In this document: positions 16,601-24,672 of the stretch, piece after piece
Layout: every line of letters begins with the position of its first letter
Numbering within the stretch: position 1 is the first letter of the stretch
NCBI GenBank assembly: GCA_020630195.1
Contig: JAHDBV010000020.1
Coordinates: 1-61,359 of the forward strand
Source: Acidimicrobiales bacterium
GTDB lineage: Bacteria; Actinomycetota; Acidimicrobiia; Acidimicrobiales; SZUA-35
Direction: 5' to 3'
Length of the DNA stretch: 61,359 nucleotides
The notes under the pieces: model-generated
The model's database searches: none
Told to the model about the DNA's origin: nothing
What the model saw: only the letters and a program-made list of their open reading frames with translations
Position numbers and translations under genes: made by a program

Positions 16601-18027
16601 CCGCCCTCGGCCCGGACGGCGCACCCGCCGAGGCGGAGGTGCCGCGCTCGTCGTGGCTCGCCCTCGGCGTGTCGACGCTCATGATCTTCCTGGTCGTGAT
16701 CGACATCTCGGCGGTGAACGTCGCGTTCCCGTCGATCCGTGAGGACTTCGCCGCCACCGACGCCGAGCTGTCGTGGATCATCTCGGGCTACAGCGTGGTG
16801 GTCGGCGCGCTCCTGCTCGCCGCCGGTCGGATCGCCGATTCGGTGGGGCGACGCAGGATCTTCCTGCCCGGTGTCGCGCTGTTCGGCTTCGGCTCGCTGC
16901 TCTGTGGGTTCGCCGGCTCGGTCGAGATCCTGATCGCCACCCGGGTCGTCCAGGCGATCGGCGGTGCCATCACCACGGCATCCGGCTTCGCCGTGGTGCT
17001 CCCCGGCTTCCCCCCGTCGAAACGCTCGACGGCGATCGGTGTGGCCGGCGCCAGCGGCGCCATGGGTGCGGTGGTGGGCCCGGCGGTCGGCTCGCTGCTG
17101 ATCGAGGCGTTCGACTGGCGGGCCATCTTCCTCGTGAACGTGCCGCTCTGCCTCGTCATCCTCGTGCTCGGGCCCCGGTTGCTCGTCGAGTCGCGCGACC
17201 CCGACGCCACCGGGAAGATCGACGTGGCCGGCGTGGTCATCGGCACCCTGGCGGTCGGCCTCGTCATGTTCGGCATCGTGCAGAGCGAGACCTGGGGTCT
17301 CGCCGACTGGCGGGTCTGGGCCCTCGTGATCGTCGGCGCCGCCTTGTTCCCGACCCTCGTCCGCCGCTCCCGGAACCACCCCGAGCCCCTCCTCGATCTC
17401 GACCTCTACCGCTACCGGTCGTTCATGGCCTCGAACGTGGCGGTCATCTTCTACGGCTTCGCGTTCACCTCGTCGGGCCTCACCTCGTCGCTCCTGCTGC
17501 AGGATCTGTGGGATCAGCCCCTCACCACCGTCGGGTTGGCGTTCATCCCCGGACCGCTGCTCGCGTCGATCGCGTCGCCGCTCACCGGCCGGCTCGCCGA
17601 CCGGGCCGGGCATCGATGGGTGCTCGGCGCCGGGTGTGGGCTGCTCGCCGTCTCGAACGTGCTCGCACTCCTGCTGTACTCCGAGGAGGCCACGGTCTGG
17701 AGCCGCTTCCTGCCGATCTCGCTCATCGGCGGCGTCGGGGTCGGGCTCACGGTGGCGACGTGGAGCTCGGCCGCCCTCGCCGACATCCCGCCGGCGAAGT
17801 TCGGCGTCGCCGGCGCGACACAGAACACGATCCGCCAGGCGGCCTACTCCCTCGGCATCTCGATGACGATCACCCTCATCGCCCTCGGTGACGGCGGGCT
17901 CGACGGCTTCCGCTACGCCTGGATCTGGATGACGCTCGCGTTCATCGCGTCGGGAGCTCTCGTGATGTGGCTGTTTCCGGCCGGATCGTCGAGCGAGCGC
18001 GACGCACTCGACACCGCTCGTCGCTGA
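16597..18027 (+). CDS. MFS transporter, DHA2 family (14-TM, EmrB/QacA-like)
   Basis: 476 residues with about 14 TM segments. Family marks are DISAVNVAFPSI in TM1 (the DHA2 Asp position) and AGRIADSVGRRRIF after TM2. The middle loop contains two extra helices, typical of 14-TM drug/proton antiporters. The GTG at 16597 overlaps the hydrolase stop (GTGA). Export of a product of the neighbouring reductase/hydrolase pair is possible but unproven. Confidence 0.88.
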   Translation: MTALGPDGAPAEAEVPRSSWLALGVSTLMIFLVVIDISAVNVAFPSIREDFAATDAELSWIISGYSVVVGALLLAAGRIADSVGRRRIFLPGVALFGFGSLLCGFAGSVEILIATRVVQAIGGAITTASGFAVVLPGFPPSKRSTAIGVAGASGAMGAVVGPAVGSLLIEAFDWRAIFLVNVPLCLVILVLGPRLLVESRDPDATGKIDVAGVVIGTLAVGLVMFGIVQSETWGLADWRVWALVIVGAALFPTLVRRSRNHPEPLLDLDLYRYRSFMASNVAVIFYGFAFTSSGLTSSLLLQDLWDQPLTTVGLAFIPGPLLASIASPLTGRLADRAGHRWVLGAGCGLLAVSNVLALLLYSEEATVWSRFLPISLIGGVGVGLTVATWSSAALADIPPAKFGVAGATQNTIRQAAYSLGISMTITLIALGDGGLDGFRYAWIWMTLAFIASGALVMWLFPAGSSSERDALDTARR

Positions 18028-18057
18028 GGTGACGGCCCGTGGGGCCCGCGGCCCGGC

Positions 18058-19095
18058 TCAGGCGTCGACGTCCTCGCGGCGCCCGTCGGCGTGGATCGCG
18101 AACCGACCGGCGTCGGCACCGTGGTTCGGGTCGGGCCCGTCCCAGGGCCAGCCACCGAACTGCGTGGCCTGGTAGTCCCGGTAGGCCTGCTCGATCTCGG
18201 CGCGGGTGTTCATCACGAACGGCCCGTAGCGGGCGACGGGTTCGGCGATGGGCCGGCCCTGGAGCAGCATCAGTTCGATGCCGCCGTCGCCGGCGGTGAG
18301 CACGAGATCGTCACCGGCCTCGACGAGTGCACCCGTGCCGGCGCCGATCGTCGTGTCGCCGATGGTCACCTCCGACCCGGTGAAGGCGTAGAGCGTGCGC
18401 AGGGTCTCCGGACCGGCGGCCGCGGGCAGGGTCCAGGTGGCGCCGGGCTCGAGCACGATGTGCCAGATCGCGAGATCGGCCTCGACCTTCGACGCCCACG
18501 AGTCGGGCGGCGGCGCGCTCGCCACGTGCCCGGCGAGGGATCCGGCCACCACCGTCACCTCGATCCGACGTCCGTCGTCGTCCTTGTCGACCACCTTCGG
18601 GGTGTTGTGGTCCCACAACATCGTGAAGTACGGGTCGACCATCTTGTCGGCGGCCGGCAGGTTGAGCCAGATCTGGAACAGTTCGAGGGGGTTGGGGCCC
18701 TCGTCGTCGACGAGCGGGAACATCTCGCAGTGCTGCACGCCGGCGCCGGCGGTCATCCACTGGGTGTCGCCGCGACCGAACCGGGCGGTGGCACCGAGCG
18801 AATCGGCGTGGTCGATCAACCCCTGGCGCACGTAGGTGACGGTCTCGAACCCACGGTGCGGATGCTGGGGGAATCCGGGCACGTGGCTGCCGTGGTACAT
18901 GCTCCAGCCGTCGCGTCCCGAGAAGTCCGAGCCCATCTCACGTCCTTCGAGCGAGGCGGCCGGGCCGAGGCGGCCGTCGCCGGCCGGGTAGGCGTCGTCG
19001 TGGTGGGCCACGAAGAGGAACGGGTCGACGGTGGGCCACTGGGGGCCGAGCGGGAAGGTCTGACGAACGGGGCCGGTGGCGTCGGGCGAGGACAT
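18058..19095 (-). CDS. Pirin family protein
   Basis: 345 residues with two cupin domains. The N-terminal metal motif includes HPHRGFETVTYV and the HCEMFP segment, as in pirin/quercetin-2,3-dioxygenase-like proteins; the C-terminal cupin starts around residue 200. It probably binds Fe and acts as a redox sensor or oxygenase. The ATG at 19095 lies 7 nt after TACGCT, so it is probably leaderless. Divergent from the 2OG-Fe(II) oxygenase with only 52 bp between starts, so the promoters overlap. Confidence 0.88.
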   Translation of the reverse strand: MSSPDATGPVRQTFPLGPQWPTVDPFLFVAHHDDAYPAGDGRLGPAASLEGREMGSDFSGRDGWSMYHGSHVPGFPQHPHRGFETVTYVRQGLIDHADSLGATARFGRGDTQWMTAGAGVQHCEMFPLVDDEGPNPLELFQIWLNLPAADKMVDPYFTMLWDHNTPKVVDKDDDGRRIEVTVVAGSLAGHVASAPPPDSWASKVEADLAIWHIVLEPGATWTLPAAAGPETLRTLYAFTGSEVTIGDTTIGAGTGALVEAGDDLVLTAGDGGIELMLLQGRPIAEPVARYGPFVMNTRAEIEQAYRDYQATQFGGWPWDGPDPNHGADAGRFAIHADGRREDVDA

Positions 19096-19147
19096 GGGAT
19101 CGAGCGTACGTTCGCCATCGACCGCGTCCAGAAGCCAGGATGAGGCC

Positions 19148-20092
19148 ATGACCGGTTCGCCCGTCCCCGTCGTCGACATCGCCGATCCCTCCGCCACCGA
19201 ACGGGCGGCGCTCGACGCCGCCTGCCGGTCGCACGGCTTCTTCCTGCTGCGTGGCCACGGCCTCGATGCGCTGATCGACCACACCTGGGCGGAGACGGCC
19301 CGGTTCTTCGATGCGGATCGGTCCGTCCGCTCGGCCATCGTGCGCGATGCCGACAACCCGTTCGGCTGGTTCGACCGCGAGCTCACGAAGCGGCGCCGGG
19401 ACCACAAGGAGGTGTTCGACTTCGTCGATCCGACACACCCACGGATCGACGAGCGGAACCGCTGGCCCGAACTCGAGGGCTTCCGATCCTCGATGGCCGA
19501 CTTCTACGACGCGTTCAGCCACCTCGCCGACCGCACACTCGCCCTTGTCCACGACGTGCTCGACCTGTCGACGGAGGGCCGCGCCGCGATGAACCTCGAT
19601 CGCCACGCCAGCTCGGTCCGCCTCAACTGCTACCCGGTGGGCGATCCGGTGCCATCGGAGGAACGAGCGCCGCTGGCCGATCTCGGCGAGACCGCCCTCG
19701 GCCTCCACACCGATCCGGGCACCCTCACCCTGCTCCTCCAGGACGACACGGGTGGCCTCCAGACCCGGACCCGTGACGGCGAGTGGATCGACGTGCCGCC
19801 GATGCCGGGCACGGTCGTGGTGAACCTGGCCGATGCGGTGCAGGTCTGGACGAACGACCGGTACCTGGCGGCCGTGCATCGGGTGGTCCCGATGACGTCG
19901 CGCCGCCGCTTCTCGATCCCCTACTTCGCCAACCCGGGACGGGGCACGGTCGTCGGACCCCTGTCCGAGCTCGATCCCGCACCGCGCTACCGGTCGTTCG
20001 AGTGGGCCGAGTTCATCCGTGCACGCCAGGACGACAACTTCGTCGATGCCGGGGCGGCCGACACCCAGATCTCGGACTACCTGCTCGTGTGA
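19148..20092 (+). CDS. 2-oxoglutarate/Fe(II)-dependent dioxygenase (isopenicillin N synthase-like)
   Basis: 314 residues. A DIOX_N-type beginning (VPVVDIADPS, GFFLLRGHG) is followed by the Fe-binding HxD (GLHTDPG) and distal His (VHRVV); the 2OG-binding Arg-x-Ser is RFSIPYF. It should hydroxylate or desaturate a small molecule. The ATG at 19148 follows CAGGAT by 6 nt with no clear Shine-Dalgarno sequence. Divergent from pirin. Confidence 0.9.
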   Translation: MTGSPVPVVDIADPSATERAALDAACRSHGFFLLRGHGLDALIDHTWAETARFFDADRSVRSAIVRDADNPFGWFDRELTKRRRDHKEVFDFVDPTHPRIDERNRWPELEGFRSSMADFYDAFSHLADRTLALVHDVLDLSTEGRAAMNLDRHASSVRLNCYPVGDPVPSEERAPLADLGETALGLHTDPGTLTLLLQDDTGGLQTRTRDGEWIDVPPMPGTVVVNLADAVQVWTNDRYLAAVHRVVPMTSRRRFSIPYFANPGRGTVVGPLSELDPAPRYRSFEWAEFIRARQDDNFVDAGAADTQISDYLLV

Positions 20093-20261
20093 GCTGATCC
20101 GGGGTACCCGCCCAGGGGGCTGACGACGTGCGTCCACCGATCAGGAGGCCGGAGCCCCACTGCCACACCACCGGGTTCCGCCGACCCGTTCCACTCCCCC
20201 CGGTTCCACCCGGGGCACCACACCCGGTTCACCGGCCGAGCCCGTCCCGCTCGGCCGGCGA

Positions 20262-20657
20262 TCAGGTCCGAGCAGCCATGAGCCGCTCGGAGATCTCGGG
20301 GAACTCCCGCACGAAGGCGTCGAACTCCCGGATCGACATGACCGAGGCGGTCACGTCGGTGGCGGCGACGAGCGTCGCCGTCCTCGGCCCGGTCGCCGTT
20401 CCCGGCTCCGCGAGGAGGGCGATCTCGCCGTAGTGGTCGCCGGGGCCGAGGGTCCGGACGATCTCGCCGTCGATGAAGACCGACACGGTGCCGTCGAGGA
20501 TCACACCGAACTCGTCGCCGCGGCGACCCTGGGCGGTGATGGTGCGCCCGGCGGTGATCAACACGGGCGCGCTCAGCTCCTCGAGACGACGACGGCCCTT
20601 GCGTCCCAGCCCGGCGAAGACCTTGCCGCTCGTGATGCTGTGTTCCCTGGTTGCCAT
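20262..20657 (-). CDS. Cyclic-nucleotide-binding domain protein
   Basis: 131 residues, a single cNMP-binding beta-barrel without an effector domain. The phosphate-binding-cassette region reads GDHYGEIALLAEPGTATGPRTAT, with the Glu and Arg expected to contact ribose and phosphate. ATG 20657 has GGGGG upstream. It could be a stand-alone sensor for cAMP made by the cyclase encoded at 12465-13568, but no physical linkage supports this. Confidence 0.83.
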   Translation of the reverse strand: MATREHSITSGKVFAGLGRKGRRRLEELSAPVLITAGRTITAQGRRGDEFGVILDGTVSVFIDGEIVRTLGPGDHYGEIALLAEPGTATGPRTATLVAATDVTASVMSIREFDAFVREFPEISERLMAART

Positions 20658-20754
20658 CTCGTCCCCCTGCTCGTCGTGGGGACAGTGTCGATCCGGCGCC
20701 GTCGTCCGGTCAGCGGCCGGCTCCCCTCGATGAGTGAGTACGCGGCTCCACCGC

Positions 20755-21297
20755 TCAGCCGGGCAGGAACCAGTAGCCCTCGAGATCGACGACGGCCACC
20801 GACGACGGGGCGGGGGCCGGCGAGGAGACGAAGCCGGCACGGACCTCCGAGACCCAGGTGTCGTGCTGGTACTCGTGGTTGATCACGGCTCGCAGGAGTC
20901 CCTCCGCGATGTACGAGAGCTGCACGGGGGCGCCGACGTCGCCGGAGGCGATGCGCTCCATCGTGGCGTGGGTCCGCTCGGCGATGGTGCGTCGGTAGGC
21001 GAGCAACTCGTCGAGCGGCGGCAACGATCCGCGGGCCGGCTCGGGCGTCGCGGAGTCGAAGACGGCGTCCATGGCGGCGTCGATCATGGGTTCCGCCGCG
21101 GTGAGGTTGCGGACCATGACGTGGTTGACGAAGGCCTGGTGTCCCAGGTGCCAGGCGATCGAGCTCGAGTCGTCGTGGGGTCGCCAGGCGATCTGGTCGG
21201 GGTCGAGGTCGGCCACGAGCGCCAGGCTGTGCATCCGGGCGGCGTCGTATTCGGTGAGGAGCGGCGCCAGATCGACGGCCGTGGGAGAAGCGTTCAC
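20755..21297 (-). CDS. DinB-family protein
   Basis: 180 residues in a four-helix bundle. Metal-ligand histidines appear in IAWHLGHQ and NHEYQHD, as in the DinB/DUF664 group of thiol-dependent transferases (mycothiol or bacillithiol). The start is GTG at 21297, and the region upstream is shared with the divergent small membrane-protein gene at 21339. Exact reaction unknown. Confidence 0.8.
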   Translation of the reverse strand: MNASPTAVDLAPLLTEYDAARMHSLALVADLDPDQIAWRPHDDSSSIAWHLGHQAFVNHVMVRNLTAAEPMIDAAMDAVFDSATPEPARGSLPPLDELLAYRRTIAERTHATMERIASGDVGAPVQLSYIAEGLLRAVINHEYQHDTWVSEVRAGFVSSPAPAPSSVAVVDLEGYWFLPG

Positions 21298-21338
21298 GAC
21301 CGATCCGAACCCCGCGGGCCGCGGCTACGTTCCCGCTC

Positions 21339-21509
21339 GTGGACGAACGCCGCTTCCAGTTCTACGGACTCATCGGGTTCGTGTTGTCGGGTCTGGTGTT
21401 CCTCGCTGCGTCGATCGCGAATCGGGACTGGTGGACCTTCACCGGGGCCGTGGTCTGGCTGGTCGCCTGCGGGTTCTGGATGTTCCCGTTCCTGCGCCCC
21501 GACCGCTGA
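21339..21509 (+). CDS. Small 56-residue two-TM membrane protein
   Basis: A short reading frame, VDERRFQFYG then two hydrophobic helices (about 8-27 and 33-50), ending FLRPDR. Support comes from the start region: GTG 21339 lies exactly 7 nt after TACGTT, the same leaderless pattern as larger genes here, and the hydrophobicity and positive C-terminus are coherent. Family not recognised. Confidence 0.65.
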   Translation: MDERRFQFYGLIGFVLSGLVFLAASIANRDWWTFTGAVVWLVACGFWMFPFLRPDR

Positions 21510-21538
21510 CGCCACCTCCGCCCGACCACACCACGAAC

Positions 21539-21565
21539 GTTAACGCAACTATGTGTTGCGTTAAC
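21539..21565. promoter_or_regulatory. TetR-type operator O1
   Basis: Perfect inverted repeat: GTTAACGCAAC, spacer TATGT, GTTGCGTTAAC (11-bp arms). It sits about 60-87 bp upstream of the SRPBCC start and shares its core (TAACGCAAC) with O2. Confidence 0.85.
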
Positions 21566-21588
21566 TCGTCGCGTGCCGTACGGTCGCA

Positions 21589-21613
21589 GTAACGCAACAT
21601 CGAGTTGCGTTAC
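21589..21613. promoter_or_regulatory. TetR-type operator O2
   Basis: Perfect inverted repeat: GTAACGCAAC, spacer ATCGA, GTTGCGTTAC (10-bp arms), centred 49 bp from O1 and ending 12 bp before the SRPBCC ATG. A -10-like TACGGT (21579-21584) lies between the two sites, so occupancy of either would block the promoter. The TetR gene at the end of this two-gene operon is the obvious cognate repressor. Confidence 0.85.
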
Positions 21614-21625
21614 CGAGAGGACGAC

Positions 21626-22090
21626 ATGTTCACCCACGAGATCACCACTTCCATCACGATCGACGCCGAGCCCGCCCGGGTCTGGGCGGTCCTGACCGAC
21701 CTCGCCGCCCACGAGCGGTGGAATCCGTTCTTCGCGTCGATGCGCGGCACCCTCGCCGTCGGCGAACGACTCGAGATCGCGGCCCGCAAGCCCGACGGCA
21801 CCGCCGGCATGCGGTTCCGGCCGATCGTGCTCGAGATGGAGGAGGCCGCCCGACTCGTCTGGCGCGGCCGACTCGTCGTGCCGGGCCTGTTCACCGGCAC
21901 CCATCGGTTCCTCCTCACCCCGACCGGGGACGGCCGCACACACCTCGAACACGGCGAGTCGTTCGCCGGGCTGGCGATCGCCGTCAGTGGCTCGGTGATG
22001 CGTGACACCGAGGCCGGCTTCGAGGCGTTCAACCGCGCACTGGCCGACGAGGTCGCCCGTCGGACCACGCCGATCGACGCCGGATGCTGA
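21626..22090 (+). CDS. SRPBCC (START/Bet v1-like) ligand-binding protein
   Basis: 154 residues. It has the SRPBCC pattern: TSITIDAEPARVWAVLTDLAAHERWNPFF at the start, an antiparallel sheet, and a long C-terminal helix (GFEAFNRALADEVARR). It probably binds a hydrophobic small molecule. ATG 21626 has GAGAGG upstream. Two operators precede it and the TetR gene follows, so it is part of a self-regulated induced unit. Confidence 0.85.
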   Translation: MFTHEITTSITIDAEPARVWAVLTDLAAHERWNPFFASMRGTLAVGERLEIAARKPDGTAGMRFRPIVLEMEEAARLVWRGRLVVPGLFTGTHRFLLTPTGDGRTHLEHGESFAGLAIAVSGSVMRDTEAGFEAFNRALADEVARRTTPIDAGC

Positions 22091-22134
22091 CCACACTCCC
22101 CCACCCGGCCACCGCCGCTGGCCAGACTGCGGGC

Positions 22135-22680
22135 GTGAGCCACCGCCGCGGCGCCGCCGTCACCGACGCCATCCGCTCGGCCTGCCTCGACGTGATCGTC
22201 GAGCGCGGCACGCTCGACATCTCGATCGACGACGTCGCACGGGCCGCCGGGGTCAACAAGACCACCGTCTACCGCCGCTGGGACACGCCCGAGGCACTCA
22301 TCGGCGACGCCGTCGGCGCACACGCCGCGGAGCAGATCCCGCTGGAGCCGACGGGTGACCTCGAGGCCGACCTGGCCACGCTCATCGAGCGCGTCGAGGC
22401 CTCGATCACGACGCCACTGGGGCGGGCACTGCTCGGTGCCACCCGGACCGATGGTGAACGCCTCGCCGAGCTCCGACGGACGTTCTGGTCGGAACGTCTG
22501 GCGCTCGCCGCGCCGATCGTCGAACCACATCGGGCCCCCGGCGCACCGAGTGCCGAGCAACTGGTCGAGTGGCTCGTGGCGCCGCTGCACTTCCGGATCG
22601 TCGAGCGGGCCGGAGCGTTCGATGCGGGCGAACGTGCGGCCCTGGTGGACGCGGTCGCCCGGCTCACCCGGGGCGGCTGA
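22135..22680 (+). CDS. TetR-family repressor, probably autoregulatory
   Basis: 181 residues. The helix-turn-helix segment is ISIDDVARAAGVNKTTVYRRW and the C-terminal ligand domain spans about 80-181. Start is GTG 22135; an in-frame ATG at 22084 overlapping the SRPBCC stop (ATGCTGA) would add 17 residues and give translational coupling. The two perfect operators upstream of the SRPBCC gene make this a standard repressor/target pair. Confidence 0.87.
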   Translation: MSHRRGAAVTDAIRSACLDVIVERGTLDISIDDVARAAGVNKTTVYRRWDTPEALIGDAVGAHAAEQIPLEPTGDLEADLATLIERVEASITTPLGRALLGATRTDGERLAELRRTFWSERLALAAPIVEPHRAPGAPSAEQLVEWLVAPLHFRIVERAGAFDAGERAALVDAVARLTRGG

Positions 22681-22683
22681 TCC

Positions 22684-23127
22684 TCAGCCCGGCAGCGGCC
22701 GAGACGGGCACCACACGTAGCCGTCGGAACACACGAGGTACGCCTCGCGCAGCCCGTGAGGCTTGTCGGTCGCTTCCTGCAGGATCTCCATGCCCGCCGA
22801 GCGCGCCCGTTCCACGGCGGCGTCGGGGTCGGTGTCGTACAGCCGGATCTCGATGCCCGGCCCCCGTGCGTCGACCGCCGCCACGACCCGTCCGAGCGGG
22901 TTCGAGTGGTAGGTCCCATCGGCATGGAGCTGGAGCAGGTGCTCGCCGTAGGTGAGGATGGCGAAGTCGGCGGTGGCCTGATGCGCCCCCATGCCGAACA
23001 CCTCGCCGAGCAGCTCCACCTTCGCGATCACGTCTCGCACGAGCAGGTTCAACCCGACCCCGGACAGCAGGCGGCCGAAGTCGTCGGGGCTGATCGTGTC
23101 GAGATCGGGCGTGGCGTCCGAGGTCAT
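22684..23127 (-). CDS. VOC (glyoxalase/bleomycin resistance) family protein
   Basis: 147 residues with two beta-alpha-beta-beta-beta units. It begins SGVGLNLLVRDV, and the metal-type residues include Glu in GIEIRLYDTDP and the terminal LVCSDGYVWCPS. Likely a small metal-dependent lyase, dioxygenase or binding protein. ATG 23127 lies 6 nt after TAGGGT, so it is probably leaderless; divergent from the lipoprotein gene at 23215. Confidence 0.82.
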   Translation of the reverse strand: MTSDATPDLDTISPDDFGRLLSGVGLNLLVRDVIAKVELLGEVFGMGAHQATADFAILTYGEHLLQLHADGTYHSNPLGRVVAAVDARGPGIEIRLYDTDPDAAVERARSAGMEILQEATDKPHGLREAYLVCSDGYVWCPSRPLPG

Positions 23128-23214
23128 GGGTCGACCCTATGGCCGACCGCTCGGGCCGATCCGGCCGAAGCGGCCTCGGATCCGGCCGCCTCGGCTCGGA
23201 CTACGGTCCGTCGC

Positions 23215-24036
23215 ATGAGGTCGACCCGAGCGCGCACCCCCGCCGTCGTCCTGGTGGCGGCGTTCACCCTGGTCGCGTCCTGCACCAGCGGTGGCGGCGA
23301 GAACCTCGCGGAGCCGGCGACCACCTCCGCCTCGACCGGCACGACGACACGTGCCGACGACACCGACGCGGCGACGGACACCACCGTCGATGCGGGCGAG
23401 ACGACGGCGACGACCTCGGCCACGCCCGCCACTCGTGGCCCGGATCTCCCGCAGGTCGATCTGGGCGAGTTCAACATCGGCCACGGCCGGATGAGCGAGG
23501 AGCTGGTCGAGCTGTCCTGGACCTCGGTCGAGGGTGACGAGGTCACCCACCGGGTGCACCGCGTGCCCACGATCGGCACCGATCCCGCCACGGTCGATCT
23601 CACCACCGCTCCCCTCGTCTATTCGGGTCCGGACACCTCGTTCACGGATCTCGACGCGCCGGCCGGTGAGTTCTGGACCTACGTGCTCGAGATCGACGCC
23701 GACGGCGCGACCGCCGACCGGCGGGCGTGGACGAGCGTGCTCACCGTCACCGACGAGACACCACCGGCGCCGATCACGGGCCTCACGGCGACGGTGGGCG
23801 ACGACGGAGTCCTGCTGCGCTGGGATCCGTCCGACGACGACGTCGAGTTCGGCGCCTACGCCGTGCTCCTCGTCGCCGACGACGGGACCGCCACCTACCT
23901 CGGTGGCGGGGCGAGTGTCGGCGAGACGAGCTTCCTCGACGATCGTCCACCCACCGGCTCGGCGACCTACCGGGTCCAGGCCGTCGACTATCACGACAAC
24001 CGTTCGACGGCCGAGATCACCGTCGAGGTGGGGTGA
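23215..24036 (+). CDS. Secreted lipoprotein with fibronectin-type-III-like domains
   Basis: 273 residues. A signal peptide ends in a lipobox (LVASC, Cys23), followed by a Thr/Ala/Asp-rich linker (about 25-75). Two beta-sandwich modules then follow, the second a recognisable FnIII pattern (PPAPITGLTATVGDDGVLLRW and YRVQAVDYHDN). It is probably surface-exposed and adhesive or structural. ATG 23215 follows TACGGT by 7 nt with no Shine-Dalgarno sequence. Confidence 0.83.
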   Translation: MRSTRARTPAVVLVAAFTLVASCTSGGGENLAEPATTSASTGTTTRADDTDAATDTTVDAGETTATTSATPATRGPDLPQVDLGEFNIGHGRMSEELVELSWTSVEGDEVTHRVHRVPTIGTDPATVDLTTAPLVYSGPDTSFTDLDAPAGEFWTYVLEIDADGATADRRAWTSVLTVTDETPPAPITGLTATVGDDGVLLRWDPSDDDVEFGAYAVLLVADDGTATYLGGGASVGETSFLDDRPPTGSATYRVQAVDYHDNRSTAEITVEVG

Positions 24037-24039
24037 GCC

Positions 24040-24663
24040 TCAGCGCTCGCGGACCTCGGCGAGCACGACCGGGTCGTCCTGGCCGTCCCAGGTCGCGGTG
24101 AGCCCCATCGCCGGCTGTGACCCGACGACGAGCCGGCGATGGACCACGAGCTCGAACCGGTCGGTCACGAGTGTGACCGAGGCGCCGTCGTCGCCGACGA
24201 GCTCGTGGCCGTCGACGGGCACCCGTTCCCCGTGCCAGCCGCCACCGCGGAGCCGCACGCGTGACGGTGCCGGAGCGATCACCCACCGGCCGTCGAACTC
24301 GACCATGCCGAGCGCCTCGCCCTGCCCCGTCATCGCCACCGCGGTCAGCATGGTCAGATGCAACGGGTCGCGGACGCCGTCGTAGACCCAGCGGGTGCCG
24401 AGCACGCTGTGTTCGGTCGTGCAGATCAGCGCCTCCTCGGCGCCGGCGAGCGGTTCGTCCCGGTACGTCAGCGGGACGTGCACCACCGTGCCGTCGGCCA
24501 GGCGGGCGAGATGGGTCTCGAGTCCCGTGCGATGCAGCGGATCGTCGAACCGGAAGGCGCCGAACGCCTCGGCGTCGGGGCCGCCCCAGGGCTGGTCGGC
24601 GGTGAAGGCCGCCACGATCTCGGGCTTGCTCGGGGTGATCGTCGCACGGTGGTAGAGCGCCAT
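24040..24663 (-). CDS. Maltokinase N-terminal cap-like domain protein
   Basis: 207 residues. The start (MALYHRATITPSKPEIVAAF) and the body resemble the stand-alone actinobacterial CG0192-like/maltokinase N-terminal-cap proteins, recognised by eye. No catalytic motif can be named. ATG 24663 lies 6 nt after TAGGGT, and the TAG of that box is the stop codon of the upstream dehalogenase fusion, implying a leaderless transcript starting inside the upstream gene's end. Confidence 0.65.
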   Translation of the reverse strand: MALYHRATITPSKPEIVAAFTADQPWGGPDAEAFGAFRFDDPLHRTGLETHLARLADGTVVHVPLTYRDEPLAGAEEALICTTEHSVLGTRWVYDGVRDPLHLTMLTAVAMTGQGEALGMVEFDGRWVIAPAPSRVRLRGGGWHGERVPVDGHELVGDDGASVTLVTDRFELVVHRRLVVGSQPAMGLTATWDGQDDPVVLAEVRER

Positions 24664-24672
24664 CGCCGGACC

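Noticed and set aside
20093..20261. Possible terminator or small gene between the 2OG oxygenase and cNMP-binding genes
   Set aside because: Repeated ACCCGGTTC-like words occur, but no stable symmetric stem or start signal was found.
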